A DNA stretch of 10,653 nucleotides. Source: Phycisphaerae bacterium (GTDB lineage: Bacteria; Planctomycetota; Phycisphaerae; JAAYCJ01). Positions within the stretch are counted from its first letter, which is position 1; each line of letters opens with the position of its first letter. The stretch spans positions 1 to 10,653 of the forward strand of contig JAAZAW010000301.1 of NCBI GenBank assembly GCA_012514125.1. Direction: 5' to 3'. Both the position numbers and the translations under genes were made by a program. The notes under the pieces are model-generated. The model was not told the origin of the DNA. It saw only the letters and a program-made list of their open reading frames with translations, and searched no databases. Shown here piece by piece: positions 1 through 5,399 of the stretch.

Positions 1-159
1 CCAAGCCCAGGGCAACCCCACCCACCAGTATCCCAGCCACATCAAAACTCCGACGATAGCGCAAACCACAAGCCGACTCCAGAAATAAGTGAACGTCATG
101 CCCGCGATTTCAACCGAAACCCGCCTGGCACGCCGGCTGTGGCTTTCAAGTTGCCTCAT
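1..159 (-). CDS. AI-2E-like permease half, partial (3' end outside window)
   Basis: An open frame of 53 codons starts at an ATG at 159 and runs off the left edge without a stop. A basic N-terminus (RRARR near residues 9-13) is followed by a hydrophobic segment at about residues 25-50. This segment lines up with the middle of the complete AI-2E permease next door: FWSRLVVCAIVGV against FRGRLLVCLAVGL, then WVGLPWAW against IVGVPFAW. In that family the segment is the transmembrane helix after the large loop, so this ORF seems to begin where the second half of the fold begins. The start lies 2 nt after the stop of the 41-residue ORF, with a weak GGGA 8 nt upstream. It could be a genuinely half-size permease, a decayed duplicate, or another membrane family with a similar helix. 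The family call is inference from an alignment made by eye over about 36 residues. Confidence 0.5.
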   Translation of the reverse strand, partial: MRQLESHSRRARRVSVEIAGMTFTYFWSRLVVCAIVGVLMWLGYWWVGLPWAW

Positions 160-161
160 GA

Positions 162-287
162 TCAACATCCCATCTTGCGCATGATCGCCACAACCGTCAA
201 AAACGCCAGCCATAACACATAAATTCCAACCATCACGGCAAATTTTCTGTCAGAAACGACAGTGGGTTCATTATTTTTTTTGTTCAT
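162..287 (-). CDS. Small single-span membrane protein, 41 aa, unknown
   Basis: A short ORF begins at an ATG at 287, inside the last codons of the AI-2E permease gene (17-nt overlap), and ends with TGA at 162-164. A clear GAGGAG ribosome binding site lies 7 nt upstream of the start. The product has a charged N-terminus (MNKKNNEPTVVSDRK), one predicted membrane helix at about residues 16-36 (FAVMVGIYVLWLAFLTVVAI), and a short basic tail RKMGC. I recognise no family. It sits between a complete AI-2E permease and an AI-2E-like half ORF, so it could be an accessory subunit of a split permease, but that is a guess from position. The overlap, strong RBS and coherent helix support a real gene; the small size limits confidence. 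Confidence 0.6.
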   Translation of the reverse strand: MNKKNNEPTVVSDRKFAVMVGIYVLWLAFLTVVAIMRKMGC

Positions 288-1446
288 TGTCAAACTCCTC
301 TTTCTTTATTTGCAGTTGCGATGTTTTTCCATCGATGTCGCAAACTTTAGTATCTTTCTCAATCGCCTGAACGTCGATATCGGCTGCTTCCGCCACCGTC
401 GGCCAGACAAACTCTCTAAATAATATTTTCACCGCAGCCGCGGCGGGAATCGCCAGCAGCAATCCGAATAAACCCGCCAGTTCCGATCCGATTAACAATA
501 CGATAATCGTCGTGATCGGATGCAAGCCGATGGACTTGCCCTGAACAAACGGGGTAAGAATCCAGCCATCGACAAATTGGGCAATACTGAAAACCACCGT
601 CGCCCAGATCGGCTGGCGAAATCCTCCTGAATCGACATATGAAATAATGACAACAAACGGAAGTCCGACAAACGGAGCGAGGAAGGGCACGAAATTCAGC
701 ACTCCCATCGCCAATCCCAAAGGCCAGGCGAACGGCACACCTACAATCTGAAATCCGATCGCACAGATCAAACCTACCGCAAGGCACACGAGCAATCGTC
801 CGCGAAAAAAATGGGCCATGATGTCGTTGATCGGTCCAAGAACACCCAGAAGTCTGGCTTTATATTTTTTCGGTAAAAATCGACGAACTGTTTCAGTGAT
901 TCGATCGAAACGCCAGAGGAAGAAAAAGATATAAATGGGAATCAGAATTCCCAGATTAATGATCGTAAAAGCGGACGTCAGAATCTTGGTGAAATAATCG
1001 AACAGATATTGCACCATCTTGCCCGAATAGCTCGAAAGGTTGCTCTGGATTTGTCGGCTGAGTTTTTCGGCCTGTTCCGGTTCGAGCCGTTGATAAAGGA
1101 TGCGATGGATGTCCGCGGGTCTTTCCGATATCCATCGCAGAAAATCCTGGATCTGATACACCAATTGCGGAACAACAATGATGAACACACCTACTACCGA
1201 CGCAATGAGCAGGAGAAAGACCATAATCACGATAAACAGCCTGGGCAGTCCTTTGCGTTCAAACCAGCCCACCGCCGGATCGAGAATATAGGCAATCGTC
1301 AAAGACAAAAGAACAGGACTTAAAATATGTTCCAGACGCCAGAGAAAAAATCCGATCACCGTCAGGGTCAGAACAATCACCATCGCGTTATGCCAACGGG
1401 TCGGCACAAGAGGATGTCGAAGATCATCGGCTAAGGGTTGCGGCAT
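271..1446 (-). CDS. AI-2E family transporter (putative permease)
   Basis: A 391-residue polytopic membrane protein of the AI-2E_transport (PF01594) family, whose members include the autoinducer-2 exporter TqsA and Na+/H+ antiporter-like proteins; the substrate here is unknown. Hydrophobic segments lie near residues 21-37, 42-57, 70-95, 155-178, 215-237, 240-270, 280-295 and 310-345, with a polar loop at about 98-150. Typical family signatures are GVPFAWPLGLAMGVLNFVPF (236-255) and the later LTPFVQGKSIGLHP with a GLFGLLLAIPAAA segment. The C-terminal 45 residues are charged and hydrophilic. The ATG at 1446 was chosen because GGGAG lies 8 nt upstream; a GTG at 1497 would add 17 polar residues. 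Its 5' neighbour is the Minf_1886 gene, 62 nt away, and its stop overlaps the 41-residue ORF. Family assignment is confident, function is not. Confidence 0.9.
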   Translation of the reverse strand: MPQPLADDLRHPLVPTRWHNAMVIVLTLTVIGFFLWRLEHILSPVLLSLTIAYILDPAVGWFERKGLPRLFIVIMVFLLLIASVVGVFIIVVPQLVYQIQDFLRWISERPADIHRILYQRLEPEQAEKLSRQIQSNLSSYSGKMVQYLFDYFTKILTSAFTIINLGILIPIYIFFFLWRFDRITETVRRFLPKKYKARLLGVLGPINDIMAHFFRGRLLVCLAVGLICAIGFQIVGVPFAWPLGLAMGVLNFVPFLAPFVGLPFVVIISYVDSGGFRQPIWATVVFSIAQFVDGWILTPFVQGKSIGLHPITTIIVLLIGSELAGLFGLLLAIPAAAAVKILFREFVWPTVAEAADIDVQAIEKDTKVCDIDGKTSQLQIKKEEFDNEQKK

Positions 1447-1508
1447 TGGTGTTTCTCCCACATATTTGTGTGCAAAACAATTCGATCGATCCGTCACTCA
1501 ACGACCAT

Positions 1509-1907
1509 TTACTGTTTTTTCGATTCAGGCTCCAGGGTCAGGTCCTGATTAAACGTCGTTCGAAAATCATAAATATCGAGAAAATCGTCGATCCGGTCTT
1601 CATCGCGTTTGGCCATCCATCCGGCATCAACCATCGCGAAAACAATCCTGCCGAAATCCATCGTACCCTGAATGTTCCAGTGCTTGAGCACCAGTCCCGC
1701 GAGCAAGCCCCATCGCTTAATTGCCAGGTCGCGAAGTCCAAGACACAGGTCCCGCCCTGTAATGTGCTGATCGGTCTGATTGGCCTGGTGAAGTTTCTGC
1801 ACCGTGTACTTGAGTCCTTCGCGCACAAAGTTGTACGCATCAACCGGGTATCGCCCGTTTTCCCGGGCGAGGTCTTCCAACGATTTCAAACTTTCCGGTT
1901 CCACCAT
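1509..1907 (-). CDS. Minf_1886 family conserved hypothetical protein (TIGR04138)
   Basis: A 132-residue soluble protein that I recognise as the Minf_1886 family, a Planctomycetes/Verrucomicrobia conserved hypothetical group of unknown function. Family hallmarks are YPVDAYNFVREGL (20-32), the HITGRDLCLGLRDLAIKRWG block (48-67), VLKHWNIQGTMDFGRIVF (73-90) and the acidic DRIDDFLDIYDF near 104-115. It has no signal peptide and no membrane span. The ATG at 1907 follows the PSP1 gene's TAG stop with a single base between them, and a purine-rich GAAAGAAG stretch upstream can serve as ribosome binding site, so translation is probably coupled to PSP1. The frame stays open for 264 nt upstream across the repetitive PSP1 tail, but that extension is basic low complexity and not homologous. 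Role unknown; conservation beside replication and RicT-like genes is the only clue. Confidence 0.88.
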   Translation of the reverse strand: MVEPESLKSLEDLARENGRYPVDAYNFVREGLKYTVQKLHQANQTDQHITGRDLCLGLRDLAIKRWGLLAGLVLKHWNIQGTMDFGRIVFAMVDAGWMAKRDEDRIDDFLDIYDFRTTFNQDLTLEPESKKQ

Positions 1908-1908
1908 A

Positions 1909-3123
1909 CTATTTTTTCTTCTTTCGTCTGCGATTCCGCCTTCGTCGATTGCCGGTCTTCTCGCCTTCGACGCCGGGGGATTTGTTTCCTTCGGACGTTT
2001 CGTTCGCCCGATTCGATTGACCGGAACGCTGAGGACCTCGGCCTTCTCTTCTGACCTGGGCCTTGTCATGTCCAACCGCGTCATCAACCGCATCGGCGAT
2101 GTCCTTCTCCTGCGGGAATTCCTCCTCGGAAAGACCCTTTTGAGCCTCTGACAAGAACGTTTGGGAATCATTCATTCGCGACTCCGCCTTGGGAGCTTCT
2201 TTCTTCGAAGGTTCCAAACCATTCTCCGGAGCCTGTGCCGGTGAAATTTCTTCCAGCGGAAACGTCACCATCCGATCGGCGAACATTACCTGCACCAATT
2301 GGGTCAGGACATGGCGGTCCTTGACTTTTCCGACGCCCTGGGGTGTTTCAACCCAGCTGCCGATGTTCGGTAAACGCGCGATTAATTCTTCGTAGGTTTT
2401 TTGTTCAAACCGCAAACAGCATCGAAGCCTACCGCAACGCCCCGACACTTTTGACGGATCGAGCGTGGCTTTTTGAAGCTTCGCCATTTTCATGTTCACC
2501 GGACGCAGCGTTTTGAGACAATTCTTACAGCAGCACTCTCTGCCGCAGATTTCATAATCCGCCAGCAGTCGTGCTTCGTCGCGTGCGCCGATCTGCCGAA
2601 GCTCGATACGAGTCTGATATTCGTGCGCCAATTCACGCACCATCTCGCGGAAATCGACACGACCTTCTGCGGTAAAATAAAAAATAATTCGTTCACCGCC
2701 GAAAATGTGCTCGACACAAACCACCGTCATCTTCAAACCCAGTCGTTCGGCAGTCTCCATGCAATATCGCTTCTTCGCCGCCGAATCACTTTGCATGCGT
2801 TTTTCTTCCATCATGTCCTGGGCCGTCGCCGGACGAACCATCTTGCCTGCGTGGCGGATCAGATATTCCGGACCGCTTTGTTCGATATAACGATCCACCT
2901 GCTTGGGCAACACAAACAGGCCGCTCTCGACCTCACAACTATAACAAAGGACACGCCCCAACTCGATACCGCGTTCGGTTTCCACCAACACAGGCTGGCT
3001 TGGAATCAGTGTCGTCTGGCCGGTGTATTCAAACTCGCCCACAAAGCCCAGATAGCCGTATTTCACAACCACCGTCTTGGGCGGTGTCGCAGTTCCCTTG
3101 GAGGTTTCGGCATTGTGTTCCAT
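1909..3123 (-). CDS. PSP1 domain protein, RicT/YaaT-like
   Basis: A 404-residue protein with an N-terminal PSP1 domain at about 17-240. In Bacillus subtilis the relative RicT (YaaT) is part of the Ric complex, carries Fe-S clusters and helps mRNA maturation; its gene also lies beside tmk and holB. Visible features are IFYFTAEGRVDFREMVRELA (147-166), QIGARDEARLLADYEICG (177-194) and two cysteine clusters, CGRECCCKNC (193-202) and SGRCGRLRCCLRFE (227-240). The first is richer in cysteine than the usual CGRPLCC form. A KOW-like segment (GSWVETPQGVGKVKD, 255-269) follows. Residues about 295-404 are a polar, low-complexity tail ending in a polybasic RRRRNRRRKKKK, suited to nucleic acid binding (inference). 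The ATG at 3123 has AGGAAA 9 nt upstream and lies 13 nt after holB; an upstream in-frame start lacks homology. Confidence 0.88.
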   Translation of the reverse strand: MEHNAETSKGTATPPKTVVVKYGYLGFVGEFEYTGQTTLIPSQPVLVETERGIELGRVLCYSCEVESGLFVLPKQVDRYIEQSGPEYLIRHAGKMVRPATAQDMMEEKRMQSDSAAKKRYCMETAERLGLKMTVVCVEHIFGGERIIFYFTAEGRVDFREMVRELAHEYQTRIELRQIGARDEARLLADYEICGRECCCKNCLKTLRPVNMKMAKLQKATLDPSKVSGRCGRLRCCLRFEQKTYEELIARLPNIGSWVETPQGVGKVKDRHVLTQLVQVMFADRMVTFPLEEISPAQAPENGLEPSKKEAPKAESRMNDSQTFLSEAQKGLSEEEFPQEKDIADAVDDAVGHDKAQVRREGRGPQRSGQSNRANETSEGNKSPGVEGEKTGNRRRRNRRRKKKK

Positions 3124-3136
3124 AAAATAAAATTTC

Positions 3137-4249
3137 CTACGTGGCCAATAAAGTATATAAAACGTCCGTGACCACAATCGCGACGTTCACATTCGCATCG
3201 ATCATTGTCTCCGCCCGGCTGAGGGTCTGAATCTTTCGACGAAGCGAATCCATATCATTCTTCTGTGCCAGCGACTCAATCGCCTTGATCCAATCGCGAT
3301 TGAGCAGACTGTCGGGATCAAAGCCCAGCTTATATCTTACGCAATCCTGAAAAAAACCGCCAGTCAGTGCAAAAATCAATTTGATCGCCGAGCGATTCGT
3401 TTCGGACTCCGAGGTCCTGGCTTTGACACCGTCGACGTCCTGGCGAGTCATCTTCTCCGCCAGAGACTTGGCCTGATCGATCACCCACTGAGCAAAATCG
3501 TCGGCTCCGCTTTGATCGACCACCATCAAATCTTTGCTTAGTCGGTCATTTAGATCATATACCCCCAACTGATATAATTCCATCGCCTTGCCCAAACTTC
3601 CCGGATAAAATCGCGCGAGAAATCCACTTTGGGTCTGGTCCGCGCCGGCCTGGACAAGACGTTCGATAACGAACGACTCCGGTAACGGACGAAAAACGAC
3701 CGTCTGCGTTCGGCTGCGAATTGTCGGGAGCATGGCGCCGAGTTGCTGAACAATCAAAAAAAGATAGGTATTGGGCGGCGGTTCCTCGAGTGTTTTTAAC
3801 AAGGCGTTCTGGGCTGAACGGTTCATCAGCTCGGCTTCTAAAAGCACAAAGATTTTGTTACGCCCCACCGTCGGTTTAAGGGCGACTTTTTCGATGACTT
3901 CCTGGCGGATCACGTCGATGCCCAGTTCGGTGGCTTGATGTTTTTCCTTGCCGCTGACCGTGGCGATGAGTTCCTTGTAAACGATATGAAGATCGGGATG
4001 ATTACCGGAATCCACCAGCTTGCATGCGGCACAATTTCCGCAGCGATCCTGTCAGGGGTTTGCGCCTTCGCGCGGAGCGGTGCGAGGATGATCGCAGAGT
4101 AAGACGCCCGCAAGTTCTTTGGCGGTCGTGGTTTTGCCGATACCGTCCTGCCCGACAAACAGATAACCATGATGGAGCCGACCCGCTGAAAGGGCCTGCT
4201 CGATCCGGTCGATAGCTGAATCCTGATGACAGATATTAAAAATGGACAT
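3137..4249 (-). pseudogene. holB: DNA polymerase III delta' subunit, interrupted by in-frame TGA
   Basis: This encodes a delta' clamp-loader subunit of DNA polymerase III in one frame, but codon 66 (4052-4054) is TGA. The first part (4052-4249, 65 residues) carries HGYLFVGQDGIGKTTTAKEL with Walker A at about 33-40 and the first zinc-site cysteine in LLC. The frame resumes with CGNCAAC, GNHPDLHIV, the family signature SAQNALLKTLEEPP and LPTIRSRTQTVVFRPL, then the C-terminal clamp-loader domain to TAG at 3137. Total length, about 370 codons, is normal. The break lies between the first cysteine and the CxxCxxC of the zinc module. Nothing else is damaged, and delta' is normally essential, so a base-call error, a very recent mutation (CGA to TGA would restore Arg) or readthrough are all possible. 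A GTG at 4015 could start the second piece. The 5' end overlaps tmk by 14 nt. Confidence 0.85.
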
Positions 4250-4898
4250 CACATAAAATCTCTAAAATTCGTCGATGCACCTGTTCGACGGTTCCCTCCG
4301 CCGGGCAAATCAGCACGGGGCGGGGATAAAACGAGGGCAATTTTAAAAAAATATCGCGCACTTTGCGATGAAATTCAAGCCCCTTCTGCTCCATCGCGTC
4401 CAAAGCGACCTGAGATCGATACGTTTGAATACGCTCGAAACCCTGCTCGGAATCGACATCCAAAACGACGGTCAGGTCAGGCCAGAGGTTGCCGGTGGCC
4501 ATGTCGGCTGTCTGGATAATCTCGGCAACATCAAGGCCGCCCGCTCCCTGATACGCACAGCTTGAAGAAACATAACGATCTGAAAGCACCGTCCGCCCCG
4601 CCGACAGTGCCGGTCGAATTTTTTCCGACACCAATTGTGCCCGACTGGCCATAAACAGCATCAATTCACAACGAATATCACGACGGGCGTATTTTTCTCC
4701 GAGAAGAATTTCACGAATCGCATTACCGATATCGGTGTCGCCCGGATCGCGGACCGTCAGGGGACCGCCGCCGGTTTTGCGAAGATACTCTGCCAGGCGA
4801 TGGACCTGAGTACTTTTCCCACAACCGTCGGGACCATCTAAAACAATAAATTTTCCTGCCAGCTTAGCGGACAGATTCGGCGCAAACTCATTCGTCAT
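4236..4898 (-). CDS. tmk: Thymidylate kinase (dTMP kinase)
   Basis: A 220-residue cytosolic kinase that phosphorylates dTMP to dTDP with ATP. The P-loop GPDGCGKST is at 22-30. A substrate-site motif RDPGDTDIG is at 50-58, where many homologues have REPG. The DRY motif (SDRYVSSSCAYQG) is at 106-118, and a hydrophobic strand ending in acidic residues (LTVVLDVD) is at 142-149. Length fits the family (about 205-220). The ATG at 4898 has AAGGA 6 nt upstream. It appears to be the first gene of the leftward run and overlaps the holB start by 14 nt; the tmk-holB-PSP1 order matches the tmk-holB-yaaT neighbourhood known from Firmicutes. No defects are visible. Confidence 0.95.
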   Translation of the reverse strand: MTNEFAPNLSAKLAGKFIVLDGPDGCGKSTQVHRLAEYLRKTGGGPLTVRDPGDTDIGNAIREILLGEKYARRDIRCELMLFMASRAQLVSEKIRPALSAGRTVLSDRYVSSSCAYQGAGGLDVAEIIQTADMATGNLWPDLTVVLDVDSEQGFERIQTYRSQVALDAMEQKGLEFHRKVRDIFLKLPSFYPRPVLICPAEGTVEQVHRRILEILCDVHF

Positions 4899-4927
4899 CG
4901 GATTTCCTTTTTTCAGAACGATGCCTA

Positions 4928-4933
4928 ATTATA
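4928..4933 (-). promoter_or_regulatory. Possible -10 element for the tmk operon
   Basis: On the minus strand the hexamer TATAAT occurs 29 nt upstream of the tmk start codon, which would give a leader of roughly 20-25 nt. The matching -35 position is poor (TTTATT at 17-nt spacing), so this is either a weak or activator-dependent promoter or a chance match. Confidence 0.3.
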
Positions 4934-5038
4934 AGGAAGGATCGCTCAGAAATAAACGAAAGGCTGGAATAATTTGAAGAAGTTGCCGCGTTTATCCGGA
5001 TTTTTGGTGGAAATATCAACGAGCGATTTGACAGGGGG

Positions 5039-5063
5039 GCAAATTTGCAGGCGAATATTCGCC
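5039..5063. promoter_or_regulatory. Two adjacent palindromes, operator-like
   Basis: Two perfect palindromes lie side by side with one base between them: GCAAATTTGC at 5039-5048 and GGCGAATATTCGCC at 5050-5063. Both share a GCRAAT half-site with its inverted mate, and their centres are 13 bp apart. A perfect TTGACA (5028-5033) lies just upstream on the plus strand, but the bases at the matching -10 position (GCGAAT) are a poor fit. Tandem binding sites for a dimeric regulator of either divergent operon are plausible; the regulator is not in the window. Confidence 0.4.
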
Positions 5064-5143
5064 CCGAAGGTTCAGCTACATTTTTCATTGGAAAAAATAC
5101 GTGTTCGGAATAATTTCATTCTAGAAAAGTTTTACTTTATGGG

Positions 5144-5168
5144 TAATAATAAATAAAAAAAATTATTA
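5144..5168. repeat. AT-rich inverted repeat upstream of the kamA promoter
   Basis: TAATAAT at 5144-5150 is matched by ATTATTA at 5162-5168 across an 11-nt A-rich spacer. It ends 10 bp before the -35 hexamer at 5179, so it may act as an UP-element-like stretch or a regulator site. Such repeats arise easily in AT-rich DNA, so function is uncertain. Confidence 0.35.
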
Positions 5169-5178
5169 TACGTTTTTA

Positions 5179-5207
5179 TTGACTAACCCCCCTTTCGTTC
5201 GTATAAT
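5179..5207 (+). promoter_or_regulatory. Sigma-70 type promoter for the kamA-ablB operon
   Basis: TTGACT (5179-5184) and TATAAT (5202-5207) are separated by exactly 17 bp, giving 11 of 12 consensus matches. Transcription would start near 5214, about 185 nt before the kamA ATG. It is the best promoter match in the window and is oriented towards kamA. The spacer contains an unusual run of six C. Confidence 0.72.
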
Positions 5208-5213
5208 TATTAC

Positions 5214-5399
5214 TTAAATATTTGTTTATACACATTTCCTATCCATAACATAACTCTTAAAATGATTACGTATAGTTTTTACATATCTCTTATCGATATC
5301 TGACAGTTGCGTCTCATCGCACCGGCAAGGGTGATTTCTACGATCTTTTTATCTTCTGAGCGATTTATCACAATCAGAAAAATTTATGGAGGATGTTGT
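5214..5399 (+). promoter_or_regulatory. Long 5' leader of kamA with RBS-proximal hairpin
   Basis: If the promoter above is used, the kamA mRNA has a leader of about 185 nt. Just before the ribosome binding site, TTCTGA (5354-5359) can pair with TCAGAA (5374-5379) over a 14-nt loop. A second short hairpin pairs CACC with GGTG across GGCAAG near 5320-5335. GGAGG at 5388-5392 lies 7 nt from the ATG and is a strong Shine-Dalgarno site. I do not recognise a known riboswitch here: no lysine-riboswitch or ydaO-type core is evident by eye. Confidence 0.4.

Larger units (their letters stand above)
4899..5399. other. Divergent intergenic region between tmk and kamA
   Basis: About 500 bases with no convincing gene. 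Base composition changes from mixed near tmk to strongly AT-rich at about 5100-5300. It holds the signals for both directions: a weak minus-strand -10 close to tmk, two adjacent palindromes at 5039-5063, an AT-rich dyad at 5144-5168, a strong plus-strand promoter at 5179-5207, and a long kamA leader. A 60-codon open frame at 4974-5156 starts with TTG, has no convincing ribosome binding site and looks fortuitous. Confidence 0.75.

Noticed and set aside
1446..2054. A 202-codon plus-strand open frame
   Set aside because: It is antisense to the Minf_1886 gene and the low-complexity PSP1 tail; no homology is recognised.
1908..2171. N-terminal extension of the Minf_1886 frame
   Set aside because: The frame is open upstream, but the extension overlaps the PSP1 tail, is basic low complexity, and the family's conserved region begins at the 1907 ATG.
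2473..3171. A 232-codon plus-strand open frame
   Set aside because: It is antisense to the PSP1 gene and is rich in His and Phe, as expected for a shadow of that coding sequence.
4052..4054. Selenocysteine at the holB TGA
   Set aside because: The position does not replace a known zinc-site cysteine of delta', no SECIS-type loop is evident, and no Sec machinery is in the window. It is left as a low-probability option.
4236..4898. Use of TGA as a sense codon in this genome
   Set aside because: The only internal TGA is in holB. The ABC ATPase and kbl end at TGA at the family-typical length, and Trp is encoded by TGG throughout.
4974..5156. A 60-codon plus-strand open frame in the intergenic region
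   Set aside because: It starts at TTG, has no good ribosome binding site, spans the operator-like palindromes and has no recognisable domain.
5214..5399. Lysine or ydaO-type riboswitch upstream of kamA
   Set aside because: The function of the operon makes it tempting, but conserved core segments of these classes could not be matched by eye.
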